Assembly (NCBI GenBank): GCA_009785335.1
Contig: WQWM01000012.1
Span: 1-64,000, forward strand
Direction: 5' to 3'
Source of the DNA: Oscillospiraceae bacterium
GTDB lineage: Bacteria; Bacillota; Clostridia; Oscillospirales; Acutalibacteraceae
DNA length: 64,000 nucleotides
Shown: positions 23,246-32,239 of the stretch, piece after piece
Layout: each line of letters starts with the position of its first letter
Position numbering within the stretch: position 1 is the first letter of the stretch
Made by a program: the position numbers and the translations under genes
The notes under the pieces: generated by a model
What the model was told of the DNA's origin: nothing
Databases searched by the model: none
What the model saw: the letters and a program-made list of their open reading frames with translations, nothing else

Positions 23246-23935
23246 ATGAAAAGAAGATGGTTTGTGCTAGTGATTGTGCTGGCTGTGTTGCTTGTTGCCT
23301 GTGCGAGCCCTGCTGAAACGTTGCCCGAAGTGGAAGAAACCACGGAAGTTTATGTGATGACGGATGCTGAAACGCTCCAAGTTGAAGAAACAACCGAGAT
23401 GCAGGCTGCAACCATAAGGCTATCGACAGAGCCTATTCAGCTGCCACCAAACCAGAGCTTGCAGTTGAGCGATATATTCACCGTGCGTGCCATCCACAGG
23501 CATGATCAAAGGTATGGTGTCCACACCGCGCTGTATCTTGAACATGCTCACACCGGCGATCGTGCGCGCCTGCCGCTGGGCACGGCATTGGCAGGTTATG
23601 GTTACTATGGAACTATCGAGCTGGGGCATGCCATCAACCATCGCTTTTTCACCTATGCGTATATACAGGGCAACGGCTTTCCGACCGTGGGGCAAGTGTT
23701 TGATATTCAACGCAATCGCGTGGTGCTGCAAGCAACAGTAGTGGAAATCGATGGCGACCGTGCGTTGACTACACCGCCCGGGATGCCATACTCCCACGTT
23801 TGCTGTGGCAGAAGCGTTGCATACTATTTTTACATTGACGAGTTGGAGGGCGACCGGTCGCCGCAATTGCGCCCAACGAATATTCGCTTGGCAGAGCTTT
23901 CGGGTTGCCAATCCTGTCTTGAATATTTTCCATAA
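23246..23935 (+). CDS. Lipoprotein of unknown function
   Basis: The 229-residue product has lipobox VLLVAC, then an EVEETTEV linker and a domain rich in His and Tyr (LGHAINHRFFTYAYIQGNG). Four Cys near the C-terminus (CC at HVCCGRS; CQSC) could form disulfides. No family is recognised. Third of the lipoprotein run. Confidence 0.75.
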   Translation: MKRRWFVLVIVLAVLLVACASPAETLPEVEETTEVYVMTDAETLQVEETTEMQAATIRLSTEPIQLPPNQSLQLSDIFTVRAIHRHDQRYGVHTALYLEHAHTGDRARLPLGTALAGYGYYGTIELGHAINHRFFTYAYIQGNGFPTVGQVFDIQRNRVVLQATVVEIDGDRALTTPPGMPYSHVCCGRSVAYYFYIDELEGDRSPQLRPTNIRLAELSGCQSCLEYFP

Positions 23936-23947
23936 AGGAGAACCACC

Positions 23948-24412
23948 ATGCGCCCATTTCTTCGCTCATTTCGCTACGCGGCATGCGGGCTTGCCCTGTG
24001 CCTGCGCGAGCGCAATTTTCGTGTTCACTTGGTGATTTCGGCGTACTTATATGCTTTTTTGGCGGTGCCCGGCTGGTTTGTGCTTACGCGCGGCCAATGG
24101 GCTGTGCTGATTGCTATGAATGTGTTGGTCCTCGCTGCTGAGGCCTTCAACACTGCACTTGAGGCTGCTGTTGATCTGGCTTGCCCGGAGATGCATCCGC
24201 TTGCTGCGCGGGCGAAAGACGCTGCCGCCGGGGCGGTGCTGTTGTGCTGCGTTGGCGCGGTAGCCGTTGGCGCGGTGCTGCTGTGGCAACCCGAGGCGTT
24301 TGCGGCCATATGGCAGTTTGTGCGCAGGAATCTTTGGGTGACGGTGCCGTTTGCAGCCAGCCTTGCGGGGGCGGTGTGGTTTGTGTTTGGGATGAAAATA
24401 AATAAGAAATAA
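23948..24412 (+). CDS. dgkA: DgkA-family diacylglycerol/undecaprenol kinase
   Basis: Integral membrane lipid kinase that recycles undecaprenol in Gram-positives. The 154-residue product has three core helices with the catalytic region EAFNTALEAAVDLACPEMHPLAARAKDAAAG, plus a fourth C-terminal hydrophobic segment not typical of the 120-residue form. AAAGGAG precedes the ATG. It is last in the lipoprotein run. Confidence 0.9.
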   Translation: MRPFLRSFRYAACGLALCLRERNFRVHLVISAYLYAFLAVPGWFVLTRGQWAVLIAMNVLVLAAEAFNTALEAAVDLACPEMHPLAARAKDAAAGAVLLCCVGAVAVGAVLLWQPEAFAAIWQFVRRNLWVTVPFAASLAGAVWFVFGMKINKK

Positions 24413-24436
24413 CAATGCAGAATGCAGAAATAATGC

Positions 24437-24465
24437 TGGACAGATATGTGGCCTTGTGCTATAAT
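24437..24465 (+). promoter_or_regulatory. Promoter of the 24486-25154 gene
   Basis: TGGACA (24437-24442), 17-bp spacer, TATAAT (24460-24465), directly after an AATGCAGAATGCAGAAATAA repeat-like string. Confidence 0.7.
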
Positions 24466-24485
24466 AAAATCAAAATGAAAGGGTG

Positions 24486-25154
24486 ATGGAGATAAAGAAA
24501 ATATTTTGCGTATTGCTGGCTGTGTTGGTGCTGATGTTGGGATTTGCGGTGGTTGGTGTGGCAGTTGAAGAAACAGCTGCCGAAACCGAAGCATATTTGC
24601 ATGTTGAGCTGGAACGCCATATTATCCGCTGGAATGAGCAAACGCTATCGGTGGCAGTTTCGTCCAACACAGACTGGCAGATTTCGTGGTGGAGGTTTAA
24701 TGTTGCAGAGGATGAATGGCAGCAAACCTCTTTAACACATGATCGTTCAGGAACGCTGGAGTTCATATGGTCTGTAACACCCAATGCATCAGCAACTACT
24801 ATGCTTGAGCATCGTATTGTGGTTGTTACCACTTGCGGGATTGAACAGAGCATTGATGTTTGGCAACAACGATCGCCGTTTGATTTTGCAAATAATTCAC
24901 TTGGGGTAAATTTACGAGACGCAATGTTGTGGGGGCATGGGGGAGATGATGTCATGGATATCATACTCACACATTCAGCGGTGAATAATAATTTGTTTTG
25001 GCGTTTTACGGCATGGATGGCGCCGATTTATTCAGCGTTTTTGAATGCAATGTCTTGGGCATGGCTACGCACGCTGATGCATGTGCTGACGCAGATTTTT
25101 ATCGTGGTTCCTTTGCAGATGATCTTGTTGGGGCTGGCGCTGCTTGGGATATAG
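24486..25154 (+). CDS. Membrane-anchored exported protein of unknown function
   Basis: The 222-residue product has a signal peptide (IFCVLLAVLVLMLGFAVVGVA), an exported domain (about 28-150) with repeated Trp and beta strands that resembles Ig-like or BACON-type folds (VAVSSNTDWQISW), and a C-terminal hydrophobic segment (about 190-220). The start is uncertain: ATG 24486 has AAAGGG very close. It has its own promoter, and a hairpin at 25162-25195 ends it. Confidence 0.65.
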   Translation: MEIKKIFCVLLAVLVLMLGFAVVGVAVEETAAETEAYLHVELERHIIRWNEQTLSVAVSSNTDWQISWWRFNVAEDEWQQTSLTHDRSGTLEFIWSVTPNASATTMLEHRIVVVTTCGIEQSIDVWQQRSPFDFANNSLGVNLRDAMLWGHGGDDVMDIILTHSAVNNNLFWRFTAWMAPIYSAFLNAMSWAWLRTLMHVLTQIFIVVPLQMILLGLALLGI

Positions 25155-25161
25155 AATAACA

Positions 25162-25195
25162 CAAACACGCACCTGCATTGCGCGGGTGCGTGTGA
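25162..25195. terminator. Bidirectional terminator
   Basis: ACACGCACC and GGGTGCGTGT form a stem around TGCATTGCGC between two convergent genes. Confidence 0.7.
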
Positions 25196-25212
25196 TTTAT
25201 GCGGGGTGCCGT

Positions 25213-26055
25213 TTAATTCCAAATAAAGTTTGTGAAATACGAGCGGGTTTCTTGCGGAGCACTTACGTCTGTGCGAATAGGCCCCAAGCTCACGTTGTTG
25301 GCTTGTGCGTCTACGTTGAAGCCGCTGCTGGCAGCCGTCACCTGCCCTTGTGCATTGACGGTGATGCTGGCAAATCCGCCATGATAGCGCAACGATATAT
25401 TCTCCACGTCGACCGATATCAGGTTGGTGATGCTGGTTATTTCATGTAGCACATCAGCGGGCGACAAAATATGGTTGATACGGCCGTTTGCACTGGCCAG
25501 TTGCGGTATGGGGTTTATTTCTTCTTGGATGTGCACGGTGATCGTCCAATTGCCGTTCTCGTCGGCCACTGAAGAGATTGACGTGATGTCTTGCAAATGC
25601 AGCGAGGAAGCTTGCGGGGCATTGGAGAAAAATGCTTCGCGATTGTTTGTGCCGGGGAGATAGGTGCGGTATTCCCAGTAGCCGGGCATCAAGGCATATT
25701 GGATAGGACGAATGATGGGGGTGGCAATGGCCGCAGCTCCGCTGGGATTGACTGTGCCAAGCAGCAGGCGGGCACGGCTGTCAAACCCGGGACGTTCGCT
25801 GCGCACACGATTGGCCACCAAGTTGAAGTATGTCAGTTGCTCTGCCTGGCTGAGTTGATTGAGATTTGCTGGCGGCAGGTACCGATAGGGGTCAATATCT
25901 TCGGCTTCTGTTGTGGTTGCGACCGTTGTTGTTGTGGTTTCATCGTCGCCATTGCGTGCGCCGGGGCCAAAGCTAAAGAATGCGAAGAGGAAGATGCTGA
26001 CTGCGGTGAACAGGGACACGACACCGATGAGATTCTTAATTTGATGCTGATTCAT
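25213..26055 (-). CDS. Single-pass membrane protein of unknown function
   Basis: The 280-residue product has an N-terminal anchor (IGVVSLFTAVSIFLFAFFSFG), a Thr-rich linker (DDETTTTTVATTTEAED) and an extracellular domain with many Asn/Ile strands. I recognise no family. The linker matches those of the window's lipoproteins. CGAAAGGAAAAATCCC precedes the ATG. A promoter at 26175-26203 is likely. Confidence 0.72.
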   Translation of the reverse strand: MNQHQIKNLIGVVSLFTAVSIFLFAFFSFGPGARNGDDETTTTTVATTTEAEDIDPYRYLPPANLNQLSQAEQLTYFNLVANRVRSERPGFDSRARLLLGTVNPSGAAAIATPIIRPIQYALMPGYWEYRTYLPGTNNREAFFSNAPQASSLHLQDITSISSVADENGNWTITVHIQEEINPIPQLASANGRINHILSPADVLHEITSITNLISVDVENISLRYHGGFASITVNAQGQVTAASSGFNVDAQANNVSLGPIRTDVSAPQETRSYFTNFIWN

Positions 26056-26415
26056 GGGATTTTTCCTTTCGTGACAATGGGCGAGCGGGTTCTTTTAGTA
26101 TAACACACCTGCGGTGAGCAGGTCGCTTCGCTGTGCACTCATCGCATCACACGAAAAGTCAACGCTCTGTGCCTATTATAACATGCCCGTTGCTGCTTTG
26201 CAAGTCCAAAAACGTAATTTGTGCAATAGAAAGCGGCTATTTTAGACTTTTGTGTTGACATACCAACCCCTCAGTCACGCCTTGCGGCGTGCCAGCTCCC
26301 CTACAGGGGAGCCCTTGGCAACACCTGAAAGTCTGAGTTTCGCCAGGATCTCCCCTCTGTTTAAAAGAGCCAAAGAAAAAATCCGTCCCCTGCGGTGCAG
26401 AGAACGGTTTAATTT
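26056..26415. repeat. Intergenic region with R3, promoter and R2
   Basis: R3 at about 26104-26140 (CCTGCGGTGAGCAGGTCGCT), a minus-strand promoter TTGCAA-17-TATAAT at 26175-26203, and an R2 unit at about 26268-26330. The stretch 26330-26410 shows no gene. Confidence 0.6.
26175..26203 (-). promoter_or_regulatory. Promoter of the 25213-26055 gene
   Basis: Minus-strand TTGCAA (26198-26203), 17-bp spacer, TATAAT (26175-26180). Confidence 0.65.
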
Positions 26416-26997
26416 TCAGATGACCAATGGCTGCAGCTGTCGCCCCTCCAATGCTGCGTTCATGGCCGCGCTAAGTAAAGCCACGTTGGCGACCAAAGAG
26501 TTGGGCTTGCCGGCGGCGTCATCTTGCCCAAAGGGAACGAAATATACATGCTTGGTGTTCAACAACGTGCCGATGTTCTTGAGGTTCAGCCCCAGTGCGT
26601 CGTTGCTGGCCAGAGAAATCAGCAGCGGGCGACCATTGCGCAAGTGGCTTTTGGCAGCCATGAGCACGGGTGTATCGGTGATGCCATTTGCCAATTTTGC
26701 AAGCGTATTGCCTGTGCAAGGCGCAATCACAAAGATGTCTAACAGGCGTTTTGGGCCAACTGGCTCGGCAGCGTCAATGGTCAAAATGGGCGGCGATTTA
26801 CTGAGTGCCGCGCAGCGTTGCAGTGTGTTTTCGGGCGGGCTAAAGCGATTATGCACCTGCTGTGTGTGGTAGCTAAGCACAAATTGCAGCAGCATATCAG
26901 GGCAGTCATCTCGCAATTGCTGCAGTGCGTTGAATACTGCTTCAAACGTGCAGAATGAGCCCGTTAGTCCGATGCCGACTTTGGTTTGCGACCCCAT
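26416..26997 (-). CDS. dpaB: Dipicolinate synthase subunit B
   Basis: The 193-residue flavoprotein-like subunit of dipicolinate synthase (SpoVFB) has TKVGIGLTGSFCTF, FVIAPCTGNTLAKLANGITDTP and HVYFVPFGQDDAAGKPNSLVA. With DpaA it makes dipicolinic acid in the mother cell during sporulation. It overlaps dpaA by 34 bp. Confidence 0.95.
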   Translation of the reverse strand: MGSQTKVGIGLTGSFCTFEAVFNALQQLRDDCPDMLLQFVLSYHTQQVHNRFSPPENTLQRCAALSKSPPILTIDAAEPVGPKRLLDIFVIAPCTGNTLAKLANGITDTPVLMAAKSHLRNGRPLLISLASNDALGLNLKNIGTLLNTKHVYFVPFGQDDAAGKPNSLVANVALLSAAMNAALEGRQLQPLVI

Positions 26998-27836
26998 GCG
27001 TGGCCCTCTCTTTCATCCAAAATGATGCGCACCGTTTGCGCAATGCATTCGCCGCTGCTGCGCGGCGCATACTTGCCCGGCAAGCTCGGGCATAGATGGG
27101 CGTTGCGGCCCATGCGTTTGGCGGCTTCAATGTCCACGCCGCCGGGCGCACTTGCGATGTCGATAATGGTTGCCTCAGGTGAAATGCCTTGCAGCATATT
27201 TTCGTCAATGATTTTGGCGGGCACGGTGTTGAAAATATAACCAAACCGCGGCAAATGAAACGGCATGGTGGTGAAATCAATGACCTCGCAGCCGTTTGCA
27301 ATGGCTGCGCAGGCGTCATCCCAGTTGCGGGTGGCAACGGTAACATGGGCTTGCAGGCCTTGCAGTTTTTTGATTAACGGCTTGGCGCAGCGGCCATAGC
27401 CCAGCACCAGCACCGGACAGAGATGTAGGTTGCCGCCACTTGCGCTGATTGCTTCGGCGATCGCACCTTCTGCGGTGGAAATGGCGTTGAGCACGGCGAA
27501 ATCTTGCCGCAACAGCAAATCATAGCAGGCAACACCAGCCTGTTTAAGTGTTTCGCATAAAAGCTTAGGCAGCATGCCCGCGATAAAAATCTGCCCGGGC
27601 TGCAATAGCTCGATTAATTCTTCAGTTGATATGTAATCTTTAAACGGCACAGGGCCCAGCACAATGTCTGCATCTTTGATGGCTTGCGCAAAGCTATCGC
27701 TGGTTTTTTCGCCCTGCAGCCCCTCGATTTCCGGCACATCCCACAGCTGCACCTGCCAGCCTGCCGCCAGGAAGATCTGCGCGGCGTGCGCTTGCCGTGC
27801 ATCGCCGCCGAACACCGCAATACAATGTTGTTTCAT
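26964..27836 (-). CDS. dpaA: Dipicolinate synthase subunit A
   Basis: The 290-residue SpoVFA has an N-terminal catalytic region (CIAVFGGDARQAHAAQIF) and an NAD(P)-binding Rossmann motif (VLVLGYGRCAKPLIKKL). It catalyses dehydrogenation of the dihydrodipicolinate-type intermediate. TAGGAGGTAATACC precedes the ATG. Upstream, GCATATAATG resembles both sigma-A and mother-cell sigma -10 boxes (CATAnnnT), so late sporulation control is plausible but unproven. Confidence 0.96.
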   Translation of the reverse strand: MKQHCIAVFGGDARQAHAAQIFLAAGWQVQLWDVPEIEGLQGEKTSDSFAQAIKDADIVLGPVPFKDYISTEELIELLQPGQIFIAGMLPKLLCETLKQAGVACYDLLLRQDFAVLNAISTAEGAIAEAISASGGNLHLCPVLVLGYGRCAKPLIKKLQGLQAHVTVATRNWDDACAAIANGCEVIDFTTMPFHLPRFGYIFNTVPAKIIDENMLQGISPEATIIDIASAPGGVDIEAAKRMGRNAHLCPSLPGKYAPRSSGECIAQTVRIILDEREGHAWGRKPKSASD

Positions 27837-27885
27837 GTGGTATTACCTCCTACAAAGCATTATATGCATGCAGGCATGAAAAAGC

Positions 27886-27915
27886 CACCCCACAAGAGGG
27901 TGGCTTTATTTGCGA
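27886..27915 (-). terminator. Terminator of the 27926-28915 gene
   Basis: Minus-strand AAAGCCACCC and GGGTGGCTTTTT with loop TCTTGTG and a T run. Confidence 0.85.
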
Positions 27916-27925
27916 TGGGGGAGGT

Positions 27926-28915
27926 TTATCGTGCGCCAAAGATGCGCAGCAGTTCAAGCCCGGCAGTGATGAAGCTAAAGATGGGTGCAGCAAGCTGCAA
28001 CAGCATTTCGCCGAACTCAAGCACGCCCCAAATGCCGCCTGCAACAGGGGTGAACGTATCAAACAGGAAGAAGCGGTTGCTGCCTGCTTGGTCAACCCAG
28101 TCTTGCAGGTCCTCGGTTGCGCGGGCGATGGTGACACCGGCACCGTCTGCGTCGATGGCATTGAGTGCCAGACGTGCGGTAGTCAAGTACCTTCTGAGTT
28201 GTGCAATATAGTCGTCTGAATAACGAGCACTATTGGAAATAATGGCTTCGGCTGCTGCAATGGCATTGTTCAGCCCTTCGATGTTGAGCAGGCTGGCGCG
28301 GAATTCGCCCGTGTTGCGCACCAATGGCAGAAGATTTGCATCAAAGGCCCAATCTTGTTGCGCGTACCAAGCGGGAACGCCGCTGACGGTGGGATGGTTG
28401 CGGATTTCTTCTTCTTCGCGGCCCACTGTGCTCAGTGCCCACACGGAAATAAACACTTCAACTTCGCCAAACCAATCATCTTCGCCTTGGCGGATTTGCA
28501 GACGCTCAATGCCGGATGCGCCTTCGCGCCACACGCGCAAACCGTTGCCGGCTGCACGATTTGCTTCAGTGACACTGTCGTGTACAGTCAGCGCGGTGCG
28601 CGCGCCGCCCTCTGCAATTGCGTATACACGCCACACAGAAAAAGCAGTTGGGCCGCTGGTGGCGCCGCTGCCGCCGCGGGCGCGCTGTTGGGCGAAACCA
28701 GCGTTAATTTGACCGCTGGGTGTGGTGAAGTGGTCCCAAACGATGGTGAGTTGGTCCCACTGGTTGTTGGTGGAGCGCAGGGTAAGGTTGCGGTTAGCTT
28801 CCCAGCCGGTTTGTGCGCTTGCCATGGTGGTGGTGAGGGTTGCAGTGATGACAACGCCCAACACGAGAACCAATGATAGCACTGCGCAGAGAATTTTCTT
28901 TGCATGTTGTTTCAT
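27926..28915 (-). CDS. Secreted protein of unknown function with FIVAR-like helical region
   Basis: The 329-residue product has a signal peptide (KILCAVLSLVLVLGVVITAT). A beta-rich N-terminal domain (about 40-190; WDQLTIVWDHFTTPSGQINA) is followed by a helical segment (GLNNAIAAAEAIISNSARYS, LTTARLALN) resembling FIVAR/GA-type helical modules, and a C-terminal hydrophobic stretch. The start at 28915 is chosen for AAAGAAGG upstream. An intrinsic terminator follows. Function unknown. Confidence 0.72.
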   Translation of the reverse strand: MKQHAKKILCAVLSLVLVLGVVITATLTTTMASAQTGWEANRNLTLRSTNNQWDQLTIVWDHFTTPSGQINAGFAQQRARGGSGATSGPTAFSVWRVYAIAEGGARTALTVHDSVTEANRAAGNGLRVWREGASGIERLQIRQGEDDWFGEVEVFISVWALSTVGREEEEIRNHPTVSGVPAWYAQQDWAFDANLLPLVRNTGEFRASLLNIEGLNNAIAAAEAIISNSARYSDDYIAQLRRYLTTARLALNAIDADGAGVTIARATEDLQDWVDQAGSNRFFLFDTFTPVAGGIWGVLEFGEMLLQLAAPIFSFITAGLELLRIFGAR

Positions 28916-29435
28916 GTGAATGCCTTCTTTCTTTAACATTGTTGTTCTTTCTGAGAACAGTTATCCCCTCCCCTGGGGATTAACACAGGTTGATTATAGC
29001 ATACTTCAGCCATAATTGCAAGCGATATACAAAAAATTAACAAAGCAAATTTTTTCAACAATGGTTAACGGGAAAAATTGCCGGTGTTTGTGCTGGAAAG
29101 CAGTAAAGTGCGGGAAAATACCGCTTTAACGCTGGAAAGCGCAGAAAAACGACGCATCAGTGCGCGGAAGTGATTGATTTAGCGCGATGAAACATCATGC
29201 GGTTAATCACAGCCTGTAGGGGCGGCAATCTTGCCGCCCGAAACCTTAATGGTGCTATGTTTTTACAATCCGGGCGGCAAAATTGCCGCCCCTACAGATT
29301 GCGGTTATCTTCAAGTTGGCGAATATGCCTATTTGAAGACACACCCTAAAGGTGGAAAAATATTTCCTGGCAGTTCATACGTTTTTCATATTAATATAGT
29401 ATACTAAGGGTATAGTAGGATGAGAGGTACATGAT
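28916..29435. repeat. Intergenic region with promoter, R1 composite and R5
   Basis: A minus-strand promoter TTGCAA-17-TATAAT lies near 29001-29025, a hairpin ATCCCC/GGGGAT is at about 28963-28980, an R1 composite is at 29213-29301 (spacer AAACCTTAATGGTGCTATG), and R5 is at about 29305-29346. Nothing coding is seen. Confidence 0.6.
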
Positions 29436-30752
29436 ATGGACAATAACAACAATTTCAGCGGCTATGGTTATGACGATGCGCAAAACGCTGCATTGCCCGC
29501 GCCTGTTTTGCCAGATCTTACACCGCCAACACCGCAAAAACGCAATGGTATGGTGGTTGTGGTGTCGGTGCTGTGTGTGCTGTTGATCGTCGTTGGCGGC
29601 ACGGCAGGCTTTTTTGGCATACGTTACCTAGCCGGGCAGACGCAAAGCCCGCCTGCGGTGACGCAACCCGGCGGCGGCAGCGATAGCCCGCACTTGCAGC
29701 TGGCTAGCACGCCTGATGCAGATCGCTCTGCTGCGGCAGTGGATGGCGGCATGACGCCCGTGGAGATTCACGCAAGTCTCATGCGCTCCAATGTGGCGGT
29801 GCAGATTCACGGCACGCGCGGCAATAATGTCATCGGCGAGGGCAGCGGCATTATCATTCACGAAAACACTGCTGGCACGCACACCTATGTGGTGACAGCC
29901 GCACACGTGATTGAAGGCACGAACCGCCGCGTGAGCATTGAGCTATACAACGGCGAAAGCTTTTACGCCGAAATCATCGGCTATGATTCTCGCACGGACG
30001 TTGGTCTGCTGCGTATTCCGGCCACGGGCCTGCATGCGGCCACATTCGGGGATTCCGAAGCGCTGCGCGTGGGTGAGCCGGTGTTTGCCATCGGCAATCC
30101 GGGCGGCATTCAGTTCATGGGTTCGTTTACCGCCGGCATTGTCAGTGCCATCGATCGTCCCATCCGCAACCGTCACACCATGATTACCATTCAGCACACC
30201 GCGCCCATCAGCCCTGGCAACAGCGGCGGCGCGCTAGTGAACGCGCTGGGGCAGGTGATTGGCATTAACTCGCAAAAAATTGTTGACCTATATTTCGAAG
30301 GCATGGGCTTTGCGGTGCCGTCATCCACGGTGCAGGAAGTGGTGAATAGCCTCATTGAAATGGGCCGCGTGCCCAACCGTGCCAAGCTGGGGATTCAGTT
30401 CATCGTGGCCACGCAAACGGCTCCCGGCGCATTTGTGGTGCGGGCGAACAATCTGCCGTCGGGCAGCATCATCATTGCCGCTATTGATGACGACAGCGAC
30501 TTCACCAACACGCAGGTGGAGCCCGAGGATATCATCACGCACGTGAATGGCGCGCCCATTAACCGCCCTGAAGTGCTGCTGGAAGTGATCGAAACCGGCA
30601 GCGTTGGCCAAGCACTTGAGCTAACCATTGCCCGTGTGAACCGTGAAAACTTCAACGTGACGGATACCTTTGAAGTGACTGTGCGGCTGGTGGAAGATCA
30701 AAGTGTCTTTACGCCCGAGCCCGAACCCACACGCCCCTGGTTCTGGGACTGA
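29436..30752 (+). CDS. HtrA/DegP-like membrane-anchored serine protease
   Basis: The 438-residue product has a Pro-rich cytoplasmic head, one TM helix (about 38-62), a trypsin domain with VVTAAHV (His), RTDVGLLRIP (Asp) and SPGNSGGALVN (Ser), and a C-terminal PDZ-like domain (LGIQFIV, EPEDIITHVNGAPI). This is the layout of envelope quality-control proteases HtrA/YycK. AGAGGTACATGAT precedes the start. It has its own terminator. Confidence 0.93.
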   Translation: MDNNNNFSGYGYDDAQNAALPAPVLPDLTPPTPQKRNGMVVVVSVLCVLLIVVGGTAGFFGIRYLAGQTQSPPAVTQPGGGSDSPHLQLASTPDADRSAAAVDGGMTPVEIHASLMRSNVAVQIHGTRGNNVIGEGSGIIIHENTAGTHTYVVTAAHVIEGTNRRVSIELYNGESFYAEIIGYDSRTDVGLLRIPATGLHAATFGDSEALRVGEPVFAIGNPGGIQFMGSFTAGIVSAIDRPIRNRHTMITIQHTAPISPGNSGGALVNALGQVIGINSQKIVDLYFEGMGFAVPSSTVQEVVNSLIEMGRVPNRAKLGIQFIVATQTAPGAFVVRANNLPSGSIIIAAIDDDSDFTNTQVEPEDIITHVNGAPINRPEVLLEVIETGSVGQALELTIARVNRENFNVTDTFEVTVRLVEDQSVFTPEPEPTRPWFWD

Positions 30753-30755
30753 TTT

Positions 30756-30871
30756 AATGCTTAATTCTAAATGCTAAATGCAAAAGAAAGCCCCTAGTGC
30801 GGACGAAGCTCTCGTCTGCGCTAGGGGTAAAATTTCATTCATTAAGCATTTAGCATTTAGAATTAAGCATT
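30756..30871. repeat. Nested inverted repeat with bidirectional terminator
   Basis: Perfect 26-bp arms (AATGCTTAATTCTAAATGC and onward, 30756-30781; inverse at 30846-30871) enclose a strong hairpin, CCCCTAGTGCGGACGA against TCGTCTGCGCTAGGGG (30791-30827). It separates the convergent protease and ECF transporter genes. The right arm runs into the stop codon of the latter. Confidence 0.85.
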
Positions 30872-31397
30872 ATAGTCCGATGCGTTGCTTGAACTTTGTT
30901 TTGTCCAATACAGCAGCCAAGGCGACAAACAATGTTGCGTTGCCCAGCACTTGGATGACATCGCCAAACAAGTTGAACGAAACAGCTGCCCACGCACCGT
31001 CAGGCGCAGGCAACGCGCCCATGCTGATCAGCATCCATTGATACAAGCCATAGCCCACAATTGTGATCGCAGCATAGGGGGCAATCATCACGAGGTTGCG
31101 TTTGGTGATGAGCTTTTCTTGCTTGGCACTAAACGGCACGGTGATGAGTGCCTTGATGATAGCTGTGGCAGGCGCCCAGATGAAAGCAGTACCCAGTATG
31201 TTTGCCATGCTGCCGCCCAGTGCGCCAACAACCATTGCGTAGGGCGTGGGCAAGAGAACCGCTGCAAGCAAGATAACGACATCGCCAGCGTGCAGCCAGC
31301 CATTGGCAAATGGAACACGCAAATAGAAAATTGCGACAGTTGTCAGTGCCGCAAGCACCGCCGTGAGCGCGATGAGATAGACAGGTTTTCTTTTCAT
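30870..31397 (-). CDS. ECF transporter S component, probably for vitamin B6
   Basis: The 175-residue, five- to six-helix protein has the S-component pattern (LTAVLAALTTVAIFYLRVPF, GDVVILLAAVLLPTPYAMVVG). It sits 4 bp after a pyridoxamine kinase gene whose last codons carry its SD (AAGGAG), so the two are translationally coupled. Context suggests pyridoxine/pyridoxamine uptake (PdxU-like), with kinase trapping. The shared ECF module is not in the window. The substrate is inferred. Confidence 0.85.
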   Translation of the reverse strand: MKRKPVYLIALTAVLAALTTVAIFYLRVPFANGWLHAGDVVILLAAVLLPTPYAMVVGALGGSMANILGTAFIWAPATAIIKALITVPFSAKQEKLITKRNLVMIAPYAAITIVGYGLYQWMLISMGALPAPDGAWAAVSFNLFGDVIQVLGNATLFVALAAVLDKTKFKQRIGL

Positions 31398-31401
31398 TAT
31401 A

Positions 31402-32220
31402 TTATAGTAACTCCTTTAGATGGTTTTCAAAGGGCACACCATGCTTGGGTGGCAGGTTGAGCTGCGCGGCTTCAGTTAGCGCGGCGTGCAGAAATTTTGC
31501 CGCACGGGTGATGCAATGCTGCAGTGAATCGCCGCGCACTAAGCCTGCGCACACCGTGGCGGCGAATAAATCGCCTGTGCCGGAATAAGACCCGGGCACC
31601 GCCGAGGTGGAATAAGTATCCAGTTTGCCGTTATGCCACACCGCGTTAAGCACTAGATCGTTCACCTTCCAACCGGTGACGATGATGGTGGGCTGCGGCA
31701 GGATGGCGCACAGCTGGATAATCTTGTGACGTTGCTCATCAGGGGGAGCACGCAAAAATGCAAGGGGGTCTTTGCCGGATAATAAGCAAAGCTCAGTGAC
31801 GTTTGGGGTAATCACATCGGCTTGGCGGGCAAACTCGCCGATGGCTGCGCAAAATGTGTCGTCAAACATGGGATAACGCTGCCCGTTATCGCCCATCACA
31901 GGGTCGATGAGCAGCAGGGTGTTGGGCGTGCGAAAGGCGTTAATCATGGCTTGTGCTGCGGCGATTTGCTCGTGCGTGCCCATGAAGCCCGTGAGAATGC
32001 CGTCTAACTCAACCCCAATTTCGTTCCACGCAGACGGGTATTCTCTTAGTAATGTCTCGCATCCAAGTGACGCGAAGCGCGAAAATCCGGTTTGGTTGGT
32101 GTAGACGGCGGTGGGCACAGGCAGCGCGTGCACGCCCATGGCGGAAATCACAGGCAAAGCAGCCCCGAGCGAGCACCGCCCAAGGCCAGATATATCTTGA
32201 ATGACTGCGATGTTTTTCAT
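31402..32220 (-). CDS. Pyridoxal/pyridoxamine kinase (PdxY/PdxK family)
   Basis: The 272-residue ribokinase-fold enzyme has IAVIQDISGLGRCSLGAALP at the N-terminus, the substrate loop YTNQTGF, PVMGDNG and the ATP/anion-hole motif SGTGDLFAA. It phosphorylates vitamin B6 vitamers to the 5'-phosphates. It forms an operon with the ECF S component. R1-like and R2 repeats lie upstream. Confidence 0.93.
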   Translation of the reverse strand: MKNIAVIQDISGLGRCSLGAALPVISAMGVHALPVPTAVYTNQTGFSRFASLGCETLLREYPSAWNEIGVELDGILTGFMGTHEQIAAAQAMINAFRTPNTLLLIDPVMGDNGQRYPMFDDTFCAAIGEFARQADVITPNVTELCLLSGKDPLAFLRAPPDEQRHKIIQLCAILPQPTIIVTGWKVNDLVLNAVWHNGKLDTYSTSAVPGSYSGTGDLFAATVCAGLVRGDSLQHCITRAAKFLHAALTEAAQLNLPPKHGVPFENHLKELL

Positions 32221-32239
32221 AGAGCCTCATTTTATGTTG

